Both the position numbers and the translations under genes were made by a program. The notes under the pieces are model-generated. The model saw only the letters and a program-made list of their open reading frames with translations. It searched no databases and was not told where the DNA came from. This document shows, piece by piece, positions 51,243 to 63,900 of a stretch of 64,000 nt of DNA (position 1 is its first letter; each line of letters starts with the position of its first letter). The stretch is from Rhynochetos jubatus (taxonomy: Eukaryota; Chordata; Aves; Eurypygiformes; Rhynochetidae): the NCBI GenBank assembly GCA_027574665.1, contig CM050652.1, forward strand, positions 36,475,631 to 36,539,630, written 5' to 3'.

Positions 51243-51249
51243 TACCTCA
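51243..51249 (+). promoter_or_regulatory. let-7 target site 8 (7mer-A1)
   Basis: TACCTCA, 20 nt (start to start) after site 7, which is close enough for either cooperation or steric competition. The human HMGA2 3'UTR is usually credited with seven let-7 sites, so this may be an additional one, depending on counting rules. Confidence 0.65.
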
Positions 51250-51601
51250 TTTTTTCAGACTGAAAAATTGCATGTGGCCATTGAATCAGTGAGAACATCA
51301 TAAAATTTTTTATATATATAGTTTATTTTTGTGGGAGATAAATTTTATACGACTGTTCTTTGCTGTCATTGGTCACTGCCAACTAAGACTGGACATTTAA
51401 CTCTTCTACCATTTCTGCAAGAGAGGTGTGTTTGCAGGAAAAAAAAATGCTTCAAGATGTTTAACTACAGTTTACTTTTTCTTTTGAGTGTCTTCTAACT
51501 TTTTGCTTTGTTCTTTGTGTAGAGTTGCTGTCTGATTGTACTTCAAATCGCTTGCTTGTTGAAAATGTTCCTTTAACGGATTATCACAGTCTGTTCAGCA
51601 C

Positions 51602-51607
51602 AATAAA
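51602..51607 (+). promoter_or_regulatory. HMGA2 proximal poly(A) signal of the distal pair (AATAAA)
   Basis: A canonical AATAAA lies about 3.06 kb past the stop codon. It is followed by tgtgat and tgttgtttg, a GU-rich downstream element at the usual distance. Confidence 0.65.
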
Positions 51608-51675
51608 CATAATAGCCTCTGTGATCCCCATGTTGTTTGATTCCTAGACTTTTGTCACAGTTCCATAAAATGGGT

Positions 51676-51681
51676 AATAAA
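51676..51681 (+). promoter_or_regulatory. HMGA2 most distal poly(A) signal (AATAAA)
   Basis: A canonical AATAAA, 74 nt after the previous one, followed by gtttggtcac and later gtctgttttttttttgtc, a plausible U/GU-rich element. I take this as the main end of the transcript. Confidence 0.72.
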
Positions 51682-51682
51682 G

Positions 51683-51701
51683 TTTGGTCACAGTGACCAA
51701 A
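51683..51701. promoter_or_regulatory. Perfect inverted repeat containing a consensus estrogen response element
   Basis: TTTGGTCAC and GTGACCAAA form 9-bp perfect arms around a single A. The inner 13 bp (51686-51698) are GGTCA-CAG-TGACC, an exact match to the palindromic ERE consensus GGTCAnnnTGACC. In RNA the arms could pair only if the loop were enlarged at the centre. Receptor binding is not shown by sequence alone. Confidence 0.6.
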
Positions 51702-54180
51702 TTTATAAAAGTTTTGCATGCAAGTAGTCTGTTTTTTTTTTGTCGCAGGACCATAGGCGTGTGCCTGAGAAAAAGTGCATTTGCTGTTAGGGGCCCCAGG
51801 GGTGGGCACTCAGCAGAGCAACACGCGTCTCATGATGCTCCCCTAAAGGTGGGGCACCTGTTCCCAGCGTAGGTCTTGCCGTGCTGAGCTAAGGGCTAAG
51901 CTGTACAGTGGGGAGCAGGGATCCTACCTGCCAGACAGGAAATACTATGACACAGGCAAGGCTGAAAGGGGTTTGGTTGCCTGGCTTCTAACCTGCCGCT
52001 TGGGAGTCCACCAAAATGATGAGCCTTCTCCTCTTTTTAGGCAAGATTGCAGTTTACATCCAAGTATATGGAGTTTATATTATGCAGCCATTAGGTTAAA
52101 AAGGGCAGGTACTTGGAGCAGCAGAGACAGGGATGTGGCTGGGTATGGCCTGGGGCAAAACTCGAGGGGCTCAGGAAACTGCATTAAACACCCACCCCTC
52201 CAAAACTTTCATATGCAGGTTGGGCAGGATTCTTACAGCTTCCCCTCTTCGTTTGCTCTTAGACGGTCCCCTGGCCCGTTACAATGAGATTTAGGGATTG
52301 TGGTGCACGTCCGTTCATTCATATTTGCAACCATGCCTCTCTCACTGAAGGATAACTGTTAAGATACTAATTCCTCAGAAGTTTAGGTTTACACATTCTT
52401 CTATTTGCAAATTCTCCACCTAATCTCTTTTGGCTTAGTCACCTCTGCTTTCCCAAGAGCTTCATGGCATGTTCCCTTTGAACCTGGTTACTTGTAAAAT
52501 AATCAAAATACAATCACAAAACCAGCATTAAGTAGTAACACTCAGTCAGTCCTGAGTCAGAGATGTGAGTAATCACATGATGTATCCTCTTCTCTCCTTT
52601 CTCACCCTGCTTGGTCATATTAAAAGTTCATTCCACTTTTTGGTCTTCCTGGTGGTCTTCTTCCTCGTGCTTGCCATCACTCGGCTCTTCCTGTTATTTT
52701 ATCTGATGTGATGCTCCAGCTGTAACCCACCCACTCTATGGATCAGCCAAGTGGCTGAACTTCTGCTATCCTGTGCTTAACTCTCCTCTACTTATTAGTC
52801 ATCCCTCCAGCTTGCTTCACTCCCACTTCCCTTCTCAGGGCATCTTCCAACAAAGTTCTGCACGCTTTATGCCACAGTGGGACTATTGGTGTGTATAAAA
52901 CTAATCGGCTTCTGCAGGATCGAGGACTGCGTTTGTCTGGCAGCCAGGAGTGCTTTATCCAAGATGCCTGTGGCAAGGGTCCTATTAAGTTTCTTTTGCT
53001 TTCCACTCCCATCACATCACATCCACATAAAGACAGAATTACTGAAAGCTGGCGCTGCCAGTGCCTTGCACAGCAATTTAATTGTCCGTAGCCTTTTTTA
53101 AAACCAGAACATCTGGTCTGGTCATTATTAGAGACAGGATCCAGAGCAATGGCAACAACATGTTCCTCTTGATCACAAGAGAAGAGCCAGATTTGTCACA
53201 CCCCAGACTTCACCTGAAGCCCGAACAAAGCAATGTTTCTCGCCTCGGCACCTTTGCATATATGGACGTAGAATTTCTGTCTCCTGATTCATCCTTTTCT
53301 AATCGCCCACCATCTTCCTGATCATGTTAATTTTTAATCATACAAATGTACTTTGGCATGTAGCCTTTAGTTTAAATAAAGGTCCAACTGATACATGTCT
53401 TCTTGATTCAGAAATGATACCAATTGAAGCTTTATCTACTTGCTCTGTCAAATGAATGTCTGCCACTGTGCGTTATATACATTGTCTGAAAAATGCAGAC
53501 ATCCTTGCTGCCTCGACATTTCACAGCCAGCACAATTCACATGGGTTAATGATGTTCTGCTCCTGTCCAGCTCCCCGACAAACGGGCTGTGTGCCACACT
53601 AGGAGACACTAGTGACGGGGAAACCTGGAACCCTTTGCCACCCCACTTCACTTGCCAGCCCACAAATGTCGAAGCTGCCTCATACACACACTCCATCTTG
53701 CTCCGGGAGGGACATCTCCGGCATGCAGCTCCCACTCTAGCCAAGCTGTACCATCCTCACGTTCTTCAGTCGGTGTGACGAGCTCTGCTGTTGCTCTTAC
53801 CCTCCCAGCTGACTCACCTCCATGTGACCGCAAGGTTTAGCCTGTCTTTTTTCTTCCCACCTTTTATTTTCCTTTGCCATCCAAACAAACATTTGGCCTA
53901 TTGGAAATTTTCTTTTTTCATTTTTTTTCCTTTTCACTTAGGATTTAAAGCTTTCCCCACCCTTTATTCTCCAGACTTGCAGTGCACTTGTTCCAGTATT
54001 CAAGAAAAAGAAGGCATCTTCCTGTAATTAACATCCTCTGAAGATACACAAATGTAATTACGATTAGCCTGAAGATAACAACAGTCCAATGTGGTAGCAG
54101 TTTAAGTGGGAAGCCATCTGCCTGTTTACACTCTAAAATATGGCTGCAGATGGTTGTGCCCCAAACCTGCAGCACAGGAA

Positions 54181-54500
54181 TGTCATCAGCTTTTATCTGC
54201 TAGCAAAAGGGGAAATTGAAACATTAGGAGATAAAACACAGGTCTTCAGCAGTGCTTCAGCAGTGCTTCCCCACTAAGATGGGGCTAATTAAGCACAGCT
54301 AAACCCATTGGCATTGTCAAAGGAGGAGCTTTACATTGTTAATAATGGCTGGGGTAAAACTGGAGCAGGAATCCAAACATATGCTACATTAAGGCATGCT
54401 ATTAAAATAATCAGTGAAAGAAAATAACAAATGAAACCTGGGTGGATCTGAAAAATCAATGGCAGGCAGAAACATTAATTAGCCAGAGAGGAAACTTAGC
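54181..54500. promoter_or_regulatory. Candidate enhancer 2.5 kb downstream of HMGA2
   Basis: A tight cluster of motifs: GCTAATTAAGC palindrome-like homeodomain site (54284-54294), CATTGTCAAAGG (SOX next to a TCF-like core, 54312-54323), ACATTGTTAATAATGG (SOX plus homeodomain, 54333-54348) and ATTAATTAGCC near 54474-54484. No repeat signature. Looks like developmental enhancer sequence, unproven. Confidence 0.38.
54244..54269 (+). repeat. 11-bp perfect tandem duplication
   Basis: CTTCAGCAGTG twice, followed by CTTC, at the edge of the enhancer-like cluster at 54.2-54.5 kb. Confidence 0.85.
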
Positions 54501-57500
54501 AAAGGCAGAAGTCCCATCAAAAAACAAGATTACATTACATTATATATGAACGTCAGCTACAAGATATTATGTGGGACCACCAAAGATTATGATTTTAGTC
54601 GTAGGGGGTTTTAATTCAGAAAATCTATTAAATATATATAGTCCCTTAAGGCATTTTATTCTTAGTTCAGGGAGTAGGCAGAAAAATAAGCACATTTTTA
54701 TTGCATTGGAACACATTTGTCATAAAACCATGGTTTTAGCAATATCACATAATAAAAACTAAAATTTAAATCAACATTTGAAAACAAATCAGCGCAGCAG
54801 ATGCATAGGAGGAGTTACTTTGGCCCTACATAACTGCTGAGTATTGTCTTTAAAGCTACATCATAGCCTGAGATAGGGGTTTTATGAGGCCTGACATGCT
54901 CCAAAGGTGTTTACAATGAATTGCCACTCCTAGACTGCAGCTGTGCTTGTGGCCAAGACAAATTACTCTCAATCTCAGGCACTGTTGTAAGACTGCTTTT
55001 GCCAAACATTCCTAATATGTGCTCTGTTTGGGATGGTTTAGCTTTGGCATTTATATCCCAACAAATACACAGCAACCTCAGTGAGATCCAAGAGCTGGGG
55101 AGTGTCACCCACTGGCATCTCCCTCCACGATCCAGACTTTTGGTCTCCACAGAGCAGGAAAAAAGCAAGACCACATGTCTGTTCTTGTGTTACTAGCAAC
55201 GCCCTTGAGATCCACCTCACTGTCCAGTTACAGTCTCCATAGGTCTCAGAGGTGCCACCATGGCTGGTCAACAAGTCACTTCTTTGCAGGGAGAAAGGGG
55301 TCTTGCCCTAATCCACACCGTGCGTGGCAAAGCTCACGACACAGAACTTGTGTTGGAGGAGGCCGTAACAAAAACTTCACTCTGACCTTTGCAAGCAGCT
55401 TACAGTCATGAGGCAATCTCTGATTGTCTTTGGGTGCATAAAACCATACAGCAAGACCATAACCTGACTGTATCTTTTTAGCACTTTAAAAAAAAACATA
55501 TATATATTAGATTTTTCGAAGGTTTCTGGTGATTCTCCATCACATGTGCCTCTGGCACGCTTAGCAAAGTGTTATATTGTATTTAAAACATCAACACAGC
55601 AATGACACAGCACAGGGTAGGAGACGAGCATAAATGTCAGAAGTGGTGTATTATCCAGACCTATAAGGACATTTGTTTCATAAATAAGTTTCAGTGCATC
55701 ATTATCCACAGTTTTATAGAGAGAAAAGTTACGGTTTCTGATTAGAATCCTTAGAATTAAATTGCTTCATCAGCACTTAATTATCTGTGCTGGGAATGGA
55801 TGCTGGCTTCTTTCTGTCAGAGTCTGACACAAAACACCTCGGTCTGGTTATATGTGTGTGCTACATGAAAATGGTCCCTGTCCTTCTTAACCGATGCACA
55901 CAATTAAATGGCATAGCTCCTGATTTCGGTAGGGAATAGGCTTAAGAAAGGAAAATAGGAAGTTTTCATTTCCTATGGAACACAGGAAGCATTCATAATC
56001 TTCTGTCTATCCCCTTTCCCTTAACAGCTTCAAGGCTGTTTCCATTCTTCTCAGTAATTAGCCTTGACCTGGAAAGGATGACCTCTACTATTGCCGTTTT
56101 TGCATGAAGTCTTGACTTAGATCAGCTTGTAGTGCATAGATTTACCTTTGTACTTTTCTGAACTCTACATTATGGGGAACCTCAAGGTCTTAAATACACT
56201 TCTAGGACATGCAGCTCTGAAAGTAACTGGTCGTGGATAACTAATGACTTTTCTGGTAACACCAAAACCTGAAAAATCATGAGGCTAAATAGACACAGAT
56301 GGGGAAGCACACAAATGACAGAGGCAGAGAAGAAAACAGTGCTGGGGAGTTGGGTGAAATCTTACTGGAGGTGCTTATGGCAATGAGTGTTAGCAAGAAT
56401 TAATCTCCTTATGGAAGTGAAGACCAGCTGAAGTTGCTACCTCTGGTCCATTCACAGAAACTAGTAAAAAGCATTTTATTGTTATTAAAGTAAAATAAAT
56501 ATGAAAAAGGCAAGAGAGAAACGGAAGCGGAGAAAGGAGCAACAGAATGGTGCAAATAGCACTGGGAGCATGGCCGGAGGAAAACTTACAAGAGTGCTTG
56601 CAGCCCACCTGCAGACTAGAAGGACTGAACCTGTGAGCGAAGAAGCTGAGTACGGCTCCTCAGTCCGATCCTACTCTGCACAGGAGACCTGGCTCAGTGT
56701 GTTCCTCATGAAGAAGCACACTTTGGTCAACCAACACCTGACTCCGTCTTTCTAAATGAAACTACAATCAATGGCCCTGAATTTTGGCTAACTGTTTGGC
56801 TTGGAAATGGGAAAGTGTTCAAAACCAGTCACATGCAGAGCAGAGCAGAGGGCATCCCAGAGTGTACCAGCAGGTTGGGACTGCTGCCCCTACTCTACCC
56901 CCCTGTTTGAGATGGAAGACTGCTGACATCATGCTATTTACACACCTTGCTTTTCTTCTGCTCAAATACTTTGTGGAGAGGCTAATACATAGCTCCTAAT
57001 AATCTTAACATTCTGCTGTTTGCTTAAGCATAGCTGTGAGTTACTCCAGAAAATTAAAAATGAGGAAACAGGTCAATAAACCATTCAGAAGTAACCACTC
57101 CGTGCCTGCTCCCCACTACCACAGCTAATGCACTAACCCCATTATGCTCTACGACAGAGCCACTTTGAAATATCTTTACTGGTAAGATCAGGGCTTCTTT
57201 TGAAGTGCCCATGAAAGCTCACCAAGCATGGTAACAGCCTAGGGGCCTCATTCTAGATGATGCTGATCATCCTGCCCCTGGGACCTGAGGGACTTAACAC
57301 TTCGCAGGGTCTGGCCTTGCATCTGGCCTCGCCTTAGTTCCCTTGCTAAGGCTGCTGTGCTCTGTATAGGGTGTTAAATGAGTTTACATGAGGTTTCCCT
57401 CTCACCCATTGTTGTGGGTTGGTAAAACTATCCAGTGGTGACTAAGCAGAGAAAAGCCAACTTTCATCTGAGAAGCTTCCAAAACACTTCTTATTTTTGT

Positions 57501-60500
57501 CAGTTTAATGCACCTGTGCCAGCCCCACAGTTTGGCAATGGGTGATTGAGATAGAAGTGATTTTACACTGCTGGGAAGGTGACGTGCAGGGATGTAAGGC
57601 TACAGACACCTTGGATGTGTGGTTTTGACAGCATCAGTAAAATGAGCAGCTGCCCTCACAGTCTATGGAGGTGTAGTGGATTGTGCTAGAGCAGTCGCAC
57701 CCAATTGTGGCAAAAACACCCACAAGCTAAGGCTGACCCCAGGAAGCAGTGGGATAGTAGTAAATAAAAAAGAACACTTAAGTGCTTGGTGTTGATGAAA
57801 AGTTAGTGGGTTTTTTTGCCAGATGAAGGTCAAAAGATTAGCCAAATTAAACAGGTTTCCTGCATTTAGAAGGAGATCTGTGTCACCAAGCTGTAGTCAT
57901 TTGAAAGTTAAATGTCTCATCTAAGTTTTCATCAGCCAAAAGGCAATTCATTCCTTCCTATAATATGGGTCTAATCTGGGTGGGATGAATCACTGATCCC
58001 TCCCAACTGACTGTTCAGGAAGCTGAGACAGTGATGTTAACCTAGCTCCAAAAAAATGGGACTATGGGTTGTTTCCAATTACATTGCTGAGCTGAGAGCT
58101 CCTACTCATGAGCAACTTGCACTCCTCTTCCATCTGTCTCCAAAAGGAGATAAGCCAATTGTCTTCATCACATGCACAGGGTAGGTGCATAAAATCCAGA
58201 ATAGGGTTCAGGCTCTGTGTCCCAGTTTCACAGAAATATCTAACTGCAGACTGGGAGAGGGACAGACTCTGCTATAGATAGAAATCTCCCCTCTGAGCCT
58301 GCACACCCTGCTGCCTGGAGCAGGCAAGCATTCCCATATCCGTCCCTAGAAGGCTACTTGACAAAGGCTATGCTAATTTCAAACTTAAAGCTTAGAGGTA
58401 TTTATCCATATGTCCCAGTCCCTCCTGGATGCTCCCAGTACATTAGGGGCACTAAGATCATACATAGATGCTTTGAAGTCCTGCTATACAATGCTGTACC
58501 TGCAAGAAGTTCATTTGTTATATTGTCAGGTCAAGCTTCAAACAAATGTAAGTGTACATCTAAAACATGGAAATAAAAGGCAAAAATACAGCGTCATGTT
58601 CTCACTACGATTTTGCTTATGGTTTGTCCGGCCCTCGGTATGGTACTCAGAAAGTGGAGGCAACAGCATCAACGGTCACAGCAAATACCTGAGCTAATGT
58701 GAAGCTTGCAGTCTCTCCCAAAGGATGGGTGGGCCAGGTGGGCTGCACCAGCTGAGGAGTTAGTGGGAAGCATTTTGTGTAGTATAAAATAATTTTCTTC
58801 TGGTCTTTCTTCATGTGATTTCTCTAATTTTTCAAATAGTTTCTACTTAAAATCACCTGGAACAATTCATTAAATGAGGCAGGCTAATTAGAAGTATAGA
58901 CTAAAAATCTAAGTGTCCTCAGTCACAAGTGATCCTGCCACAATACACTTCTCCACAAGACATATTTCCGTATCTTCCCTAAAAAAAGTCTCCCTAAAAG
59001 GTGAGTGTAGCACCTACATGACTTAACTTCAGGCTCTCCCTGTCCCGCCACTTTCCTTGTGGGTTGAAGATAAGAGACAGGAAAAATGCTCAAGGTTTTA
59101 AATTTCTGATGGAAAACAACCATCTCAGCTGAGGCCTGCTGCTCAGTGAGTGCACTTCTTGTCACAGATAGCAAGGACAGATATTTCAAATATGAGCCAG
59201 CAGCTTCTTTGAGGCTTGGAAAGCTCATCGGTGCCGCTCTTCCTGATTCAGAGCAGATGACGGCATCAGGACATGGGAGGCTGCAGGCCCAAACCTGGTC
59301 AGATTCCCTCAGCTATAGATAATATCACAACTAAACATATCAAAACATGCCAGACACTTCCTGCGATTCGGATTGCTTCATTAAAGCCAACGTTCATTTC
59401 TTCCAACAGTGCTGTCGGGCTCGGTCCTGCTGCGCCGACTCTGCCCATGCTAGGTTGACTTTGAATGAAACCTATACAGTCGAGCCTTTGAACGGAGCCT
59501 AAACCTCCATCTATGCAGTCCAGTAAAAGGGCTATAAAGGAGGCTTTTGAATTATCATTGTTCAGATTGTGATGTCATAACAATAAAACAACATCAGGAA
59601 ATAATAAAAATATGATGTACCTTTTTCACTGTAAATCCTCTGTGTCAGCTTCCCAGATGGTGTGAATCTGTATAGCTCTGGGAAATCAATGAAACCACTC
59701 TACCTTACGCCACTGAAGAAGTCGGTCTATCAAACTCAGGCCAAAACGCTTTCAGAGCCTTCTCAGCTGAAAGGAGGAGAGGGGAGATGCACAGGAGCAG
59801 TAGAGGTAATATCTAAGGCCCATCTGAACACCTAGATGAGACCTCAACGAGATCCAGTCAGAAGGCCAAGGCGGTGTATTCTCATTGTACGGGGATAAAT
59901 GAGGAGGCACCCTGCAGAAACCACCGTTACACTCATTTGAGCGCAATATGCATGGGAAAAGTTGCAAGCCTTCCGAGATTTTTTATTTTTTTGCATTAAT
60001 GGGTTATACAAAACACGTTCCTGCTGCCTGTGGTATCTTCAACACCCCCCTCAAACATATGTTCTGCCTTCAAGTGTTTTCAGAGTCAGAGCCTGAGCTC
60101 AGCAGTGTACTCCACACTGGGTGTTACTGTGTGGAGACAGTGCTTGCTTCTCCATGTGGAATTAATTTCAATAGATGCTATCAATTCTGTAGGAATCAAA
60201 AGCCCCCTCTTCTCTTCCAGCCTTGGGATGGTCTGGTTTAAGAGGCTGGATGTCCCCAGAAGCAATAAACACAGACAACGGGGAGTTTCTTTGTACACCC
60301 CTTCGAGAACCTTTTGAAAACCCCATCCACACGCTGCATCCCAAAACCATGTCCACGGCAACCATGGGGACAGTGTCAAGCCCCCATCTACTGCCCATCC
60401 CCGTGCCGCTTCCAGCTCCACGTGCACCACATCCTCCCCTACATCCTGGAGGTGATGGTGACTCCAGAGCTGGGAAGCTGTCACGGGGGTGACCAAGCTG

Positions 60501-60907
60501 AGAACCCCGCCAGAAGGCACGTCGGGGGAGGGGGTCCCGGCTGCAGTGGTGGCTGTGGCATCAACGGAGCCGTGCTCTCACCTTCAGCGCTTTGCTGAAT
60601 CATAACTACAACCCTGCAAGATCACAAGAACAAGAACATATGGGAAAGAAAAGAAAGAAAAGAAAAATATGAACAGGAACACTAAAAGTAATATCTAACA
60701 ACCAGCTATCACTTTCCAAATATTTTTCTTCTATTAATTTTAAGGGGGAAATCATTTGGTGGTAAATGGGGAATAAACTAAAACCATCTGCACCATGCTA
60801 GGCAGCTGTCAGAAAGCCAAGCAAGCTCTTTGGGTATATAGGCCTGATGTTTAAATCCACTGAAGCTATTCCAGCAGTGTCAAGCACACTGATGAGAGCC
60901 CTTTCCG

Positions 60908-60934
60908 AGCGCCGCGTGCGAGAGGCCGGCTCTA
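60908..60934. other. Short CpG cluster in intergenic DNA
   Basis: cgagcgccgcgtgcgagag and adjacent ccgg give seven CpGs in under 30 bp within AT-rich surroundings. Too short to be an island. Nothing else marks it. Confidence 0.4.
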
Positions 60935-63900
60935 TTGTTATGGGAAGAATATTGCTAAGATTAGAAAGGTGCGGTAGAAAACCACTAAAATGATACAGGT
61001 TTGCAAGAAATGAATTGTGTTGGAAGATTAGTCATATGGCACCCATCTATTTTAGAATAAAAGGAAACCAGGAGGGCAGAGAAGAGATCTCATGGATTGA
61101 TGGGATTAGATGCCTAACACAGTATGTAATTTAAAAAACAGAGGTCCAGACTTGAGCAGAAGGAAGCAGCCTATAAACAATTTGGGAAGAATGTCTTAAT
61201 CCAAGAAGTAGTTAGCAGATAGCCTGATGGCTAACTTTGGCAGTTTGATCTAAGCAGCAAACACCAGCACTCCTGGAGGAGGGAAAGGCTTTTTGAAAAA
61301 GGAGTAAACTTAAGAGTATGTCCCACCGACTAGATTTTTGAGATAAGGTTAATAAGAAATAGGTTGATTTGTACTTCCTGAGTTTAAAAGTGCAGATCTC
61401 CATGAATCATAATGTCCTGCCTGGCTGCTAATGTTCATGTGTTAAATAAAAACAACTTCTCTTCTGAACATTAGGATAGTGCAACAGCACATTTCCAGGG
61501 CAAATCTAAAATGTATCTTATTCATTTTATAAGATCGGAGTTATCTGGGGAGAAGAGAAGGGTCAGCACTTGCACTGCACTGAAACCACTTCATCTGAGG
61601 ATTTTGTAACTCTACTGGGACAACCACCAATTCAGCTAGTATATGTATAGATAGTCTTATTATCCATGAGTTTAAAATTTTTATCCTACTGAGAAATCTT
61701 TACAGAGGGTGAAAAAGGATGTATTTATTTTAATCCATTTTAGATCTCCAGCCACTTCCTTTCTCCTTGCTTACATAGTGTACAAAGGACACAAAATAGT
61801 CTTGAGCAGCCTTCCCCATATCCTTCGTTACGTCTCGCAGCCCAGTCCCAGCACCTATTCTTCACAAAGCAAACAGCCTGATGATGAAGCAGGAGCCTTC
61901 CCACTGAGTTTCATGAATCCAAGTCTCACCTGCAATTCTCAGGCCAAAGCTTGGAGTAAATAGAGAAATTTGCACTGAACTCTAGGCATGAATTATCATG
62001 TTTTGACAGTTATTGTTTTCTCTCTCCTTCAGCTCTTTTCACGAGGCAGCCTGAAGAGGCAGAATGGAAACTTCACACATGTGCTGGCCACCGTGTTTTC
62101 TGCTGTCAGGTCTGCTTTTGTACAGCCATGCCTTGTTCAGAACCATGAACTCATCTACCAAGCCAGGCTTTGCTGAGACACTCAGTTGTATGCTCACAAA
62201 CAGGTTACCCTGCATGCACGGAGCAAACGGTGCCAGACAGGGGAGATGGGGATGATGGGCTACAGAGGAGAAAATGGTGGGAAGTGAGGAATGGAAGCTG
62301 TGGAAGAAAGAAAATGAGACAGAAGAAGAAAAGGGCAAATTAGACCTGAACTTTTAGAAATCAGAAGGGAAAAATAAAAACCAAAAGAAAGATGTGAAGG
62401 AACATGATGGAGCTGCACAGCCCTTTTAGCCAGGCACAAATCTGTTGACTGTAGGGGCAGCCTCTCCTCTTCCCTCTTCCCTGGTCACTTCCACCATTTT
62501 TCTGTTCATTCTAGGTTGGCTGGAAATGACTAAAACAACAGAAGTCATGACGCTGTCCCATGATGCAGTTCAGGAACTACCATGGAAAGGCGTGCGTGGT
62601 CAGGCTGGAGACAAGGGGACCAGCAGCAGAAGGCAGGAGTTTGGAGGGCAGCACTGGGTCTCTGCTAGATTCGAGTGCCCAGATGTAGTCAGGACTGTAA
62701 GGGTAGCTCCAGCATGGATGAACATGATGTCCTGAGCCCTGCAAGCGCCCACCTTGCCATGGTTCACTACACTGTCTAGAGAAGTCCAACTTACTTAGCA
62801 CCTACCGTAATGAAGGAAGCAATCCCTGTGTGTGAAAGCACTGACTCCCGGGTGAAGGCACTGGGCTGGATTTTCCCAGTGAGGATCTCAGGCTCTACAA
62901 TCACTCTGCTCCCCTTCCCATACTCACATAGCTCCCCCTGGACAACCCCTACGAGCACACACAGCTGTGCACATCCCCAGACTCACCAGTGTTGGCGCTC
63001 TGCAGAATTTAATGGCCACATTTCCAGACTGCCCCAAGCCTGGTGTTGTGCAAACCTGCTGAGTGTCATGGAGAGAGAGACATCCTCCAGTGCCTGTGAA
63101 TTAGACTACAGCCCTCAGCAGGAGGCACGAATGTTTCTATTAATTTAGAGAATAAGATTTCTGAACTCCAGGGAACTCCAAAAATACAGCTCTTTTTTAT
63201 TTCATCCTGTAGATCTGTTGCATGGGAAAGAGAAGACTTTAAAATAAAGGTTGTTTCCTTTCTTTGTTCAGTCTCTTTTTGACAGTGCGTTTCCCAGAAC
63301 AGGCGCTTGTCCCCGGGCCAAGAGCACCCCTTTGGTGCCTGTATCCCCTAACCTACATTAAGATATACTCACATCTACTTTCTCTAGTCAATGTAAACAG
63401 CCAAAGCCACAAGTGGTGAAGGCTGAGGACAGGCTTGCACAGCACTTGGTGAGGTCCTTTCTGGACGTGCTGTGCCTCAACTTTCAGAGACCTGCATCAA
63501 ACTTTGCTTCAATGGCTTTGTGAAGGAAAAAAATGCCTCTCCTTGCCTGGGTTCTCCTTTGGCCTTGCAGGGTGGCTGGTATCTCTTTCTCCTGCATCTG
63601 CAAACGGTATCTCTCGTGAAGCTTAAACGTTAAAACACAAACAGCAACAGCGCTTCAGATCTGCCCTGTAACGCGACGGGTTTTCATTACTACTTTCATC
63701 CTGTTTGCTTCTGGCAGAAGAAAGTAAAATTGTTTTTAAAAAGGATTAAAATAGTGCAGGAGAGAGAGAATAATATATAGAGGGAATAGTATAGATATGG
63801 TGAACATTTCTTCCTGGATTTTATTAGTAAACTACAGTAATAGCAGCTTAAGTGCTAATTGTTGAGAAATAATCTTTCTGCTCTTGATTCTGTAACCCTG

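Larger units (their letters stand above)
48539..51701 (+). other. HMGA2: HMGA2 3' untranslated region (about 3.1 kb)
   Basis: It begins right after the TAG and runs to the second of two closely spaced AATAAA signals (51602 and 51676), giving about 3.1 kb, close to the roughly 3 kb 3'UTR of the mammalian gene. It is AT-rich and holds eight let-7 seed matches, a T17 run (49050-49066), an A15 run (50368-50382), a pyrimidine tract of about 100 nt (50600-50698) and a hairpin (50989-51022). The exact cleavage site is inferred to be within about 30 nt of the distal signal. The A15 run could cause internal oligo-dT priming and false 3' ends in cDNA libraries. Confidence 0.88.

Noticed and set aside
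56501..56755. Basic N-terminus (MKKAREKRKRRKEQQ) considered as a piece of LLPH, the neighbour of HMGA2 in mammals
   Set aside because: It is on the strand opposite to that expected for LLPH, and the rest of the frame does not resemble that protein. Only the lysine/arginine-rich start is suggestive.
60086..60520. 144-codon minus-strand frame and overlapping + frames
   Set aside because: Several frames on both strands are open over the same GC-rich stretch with no domain, which points to composition rather than coding.
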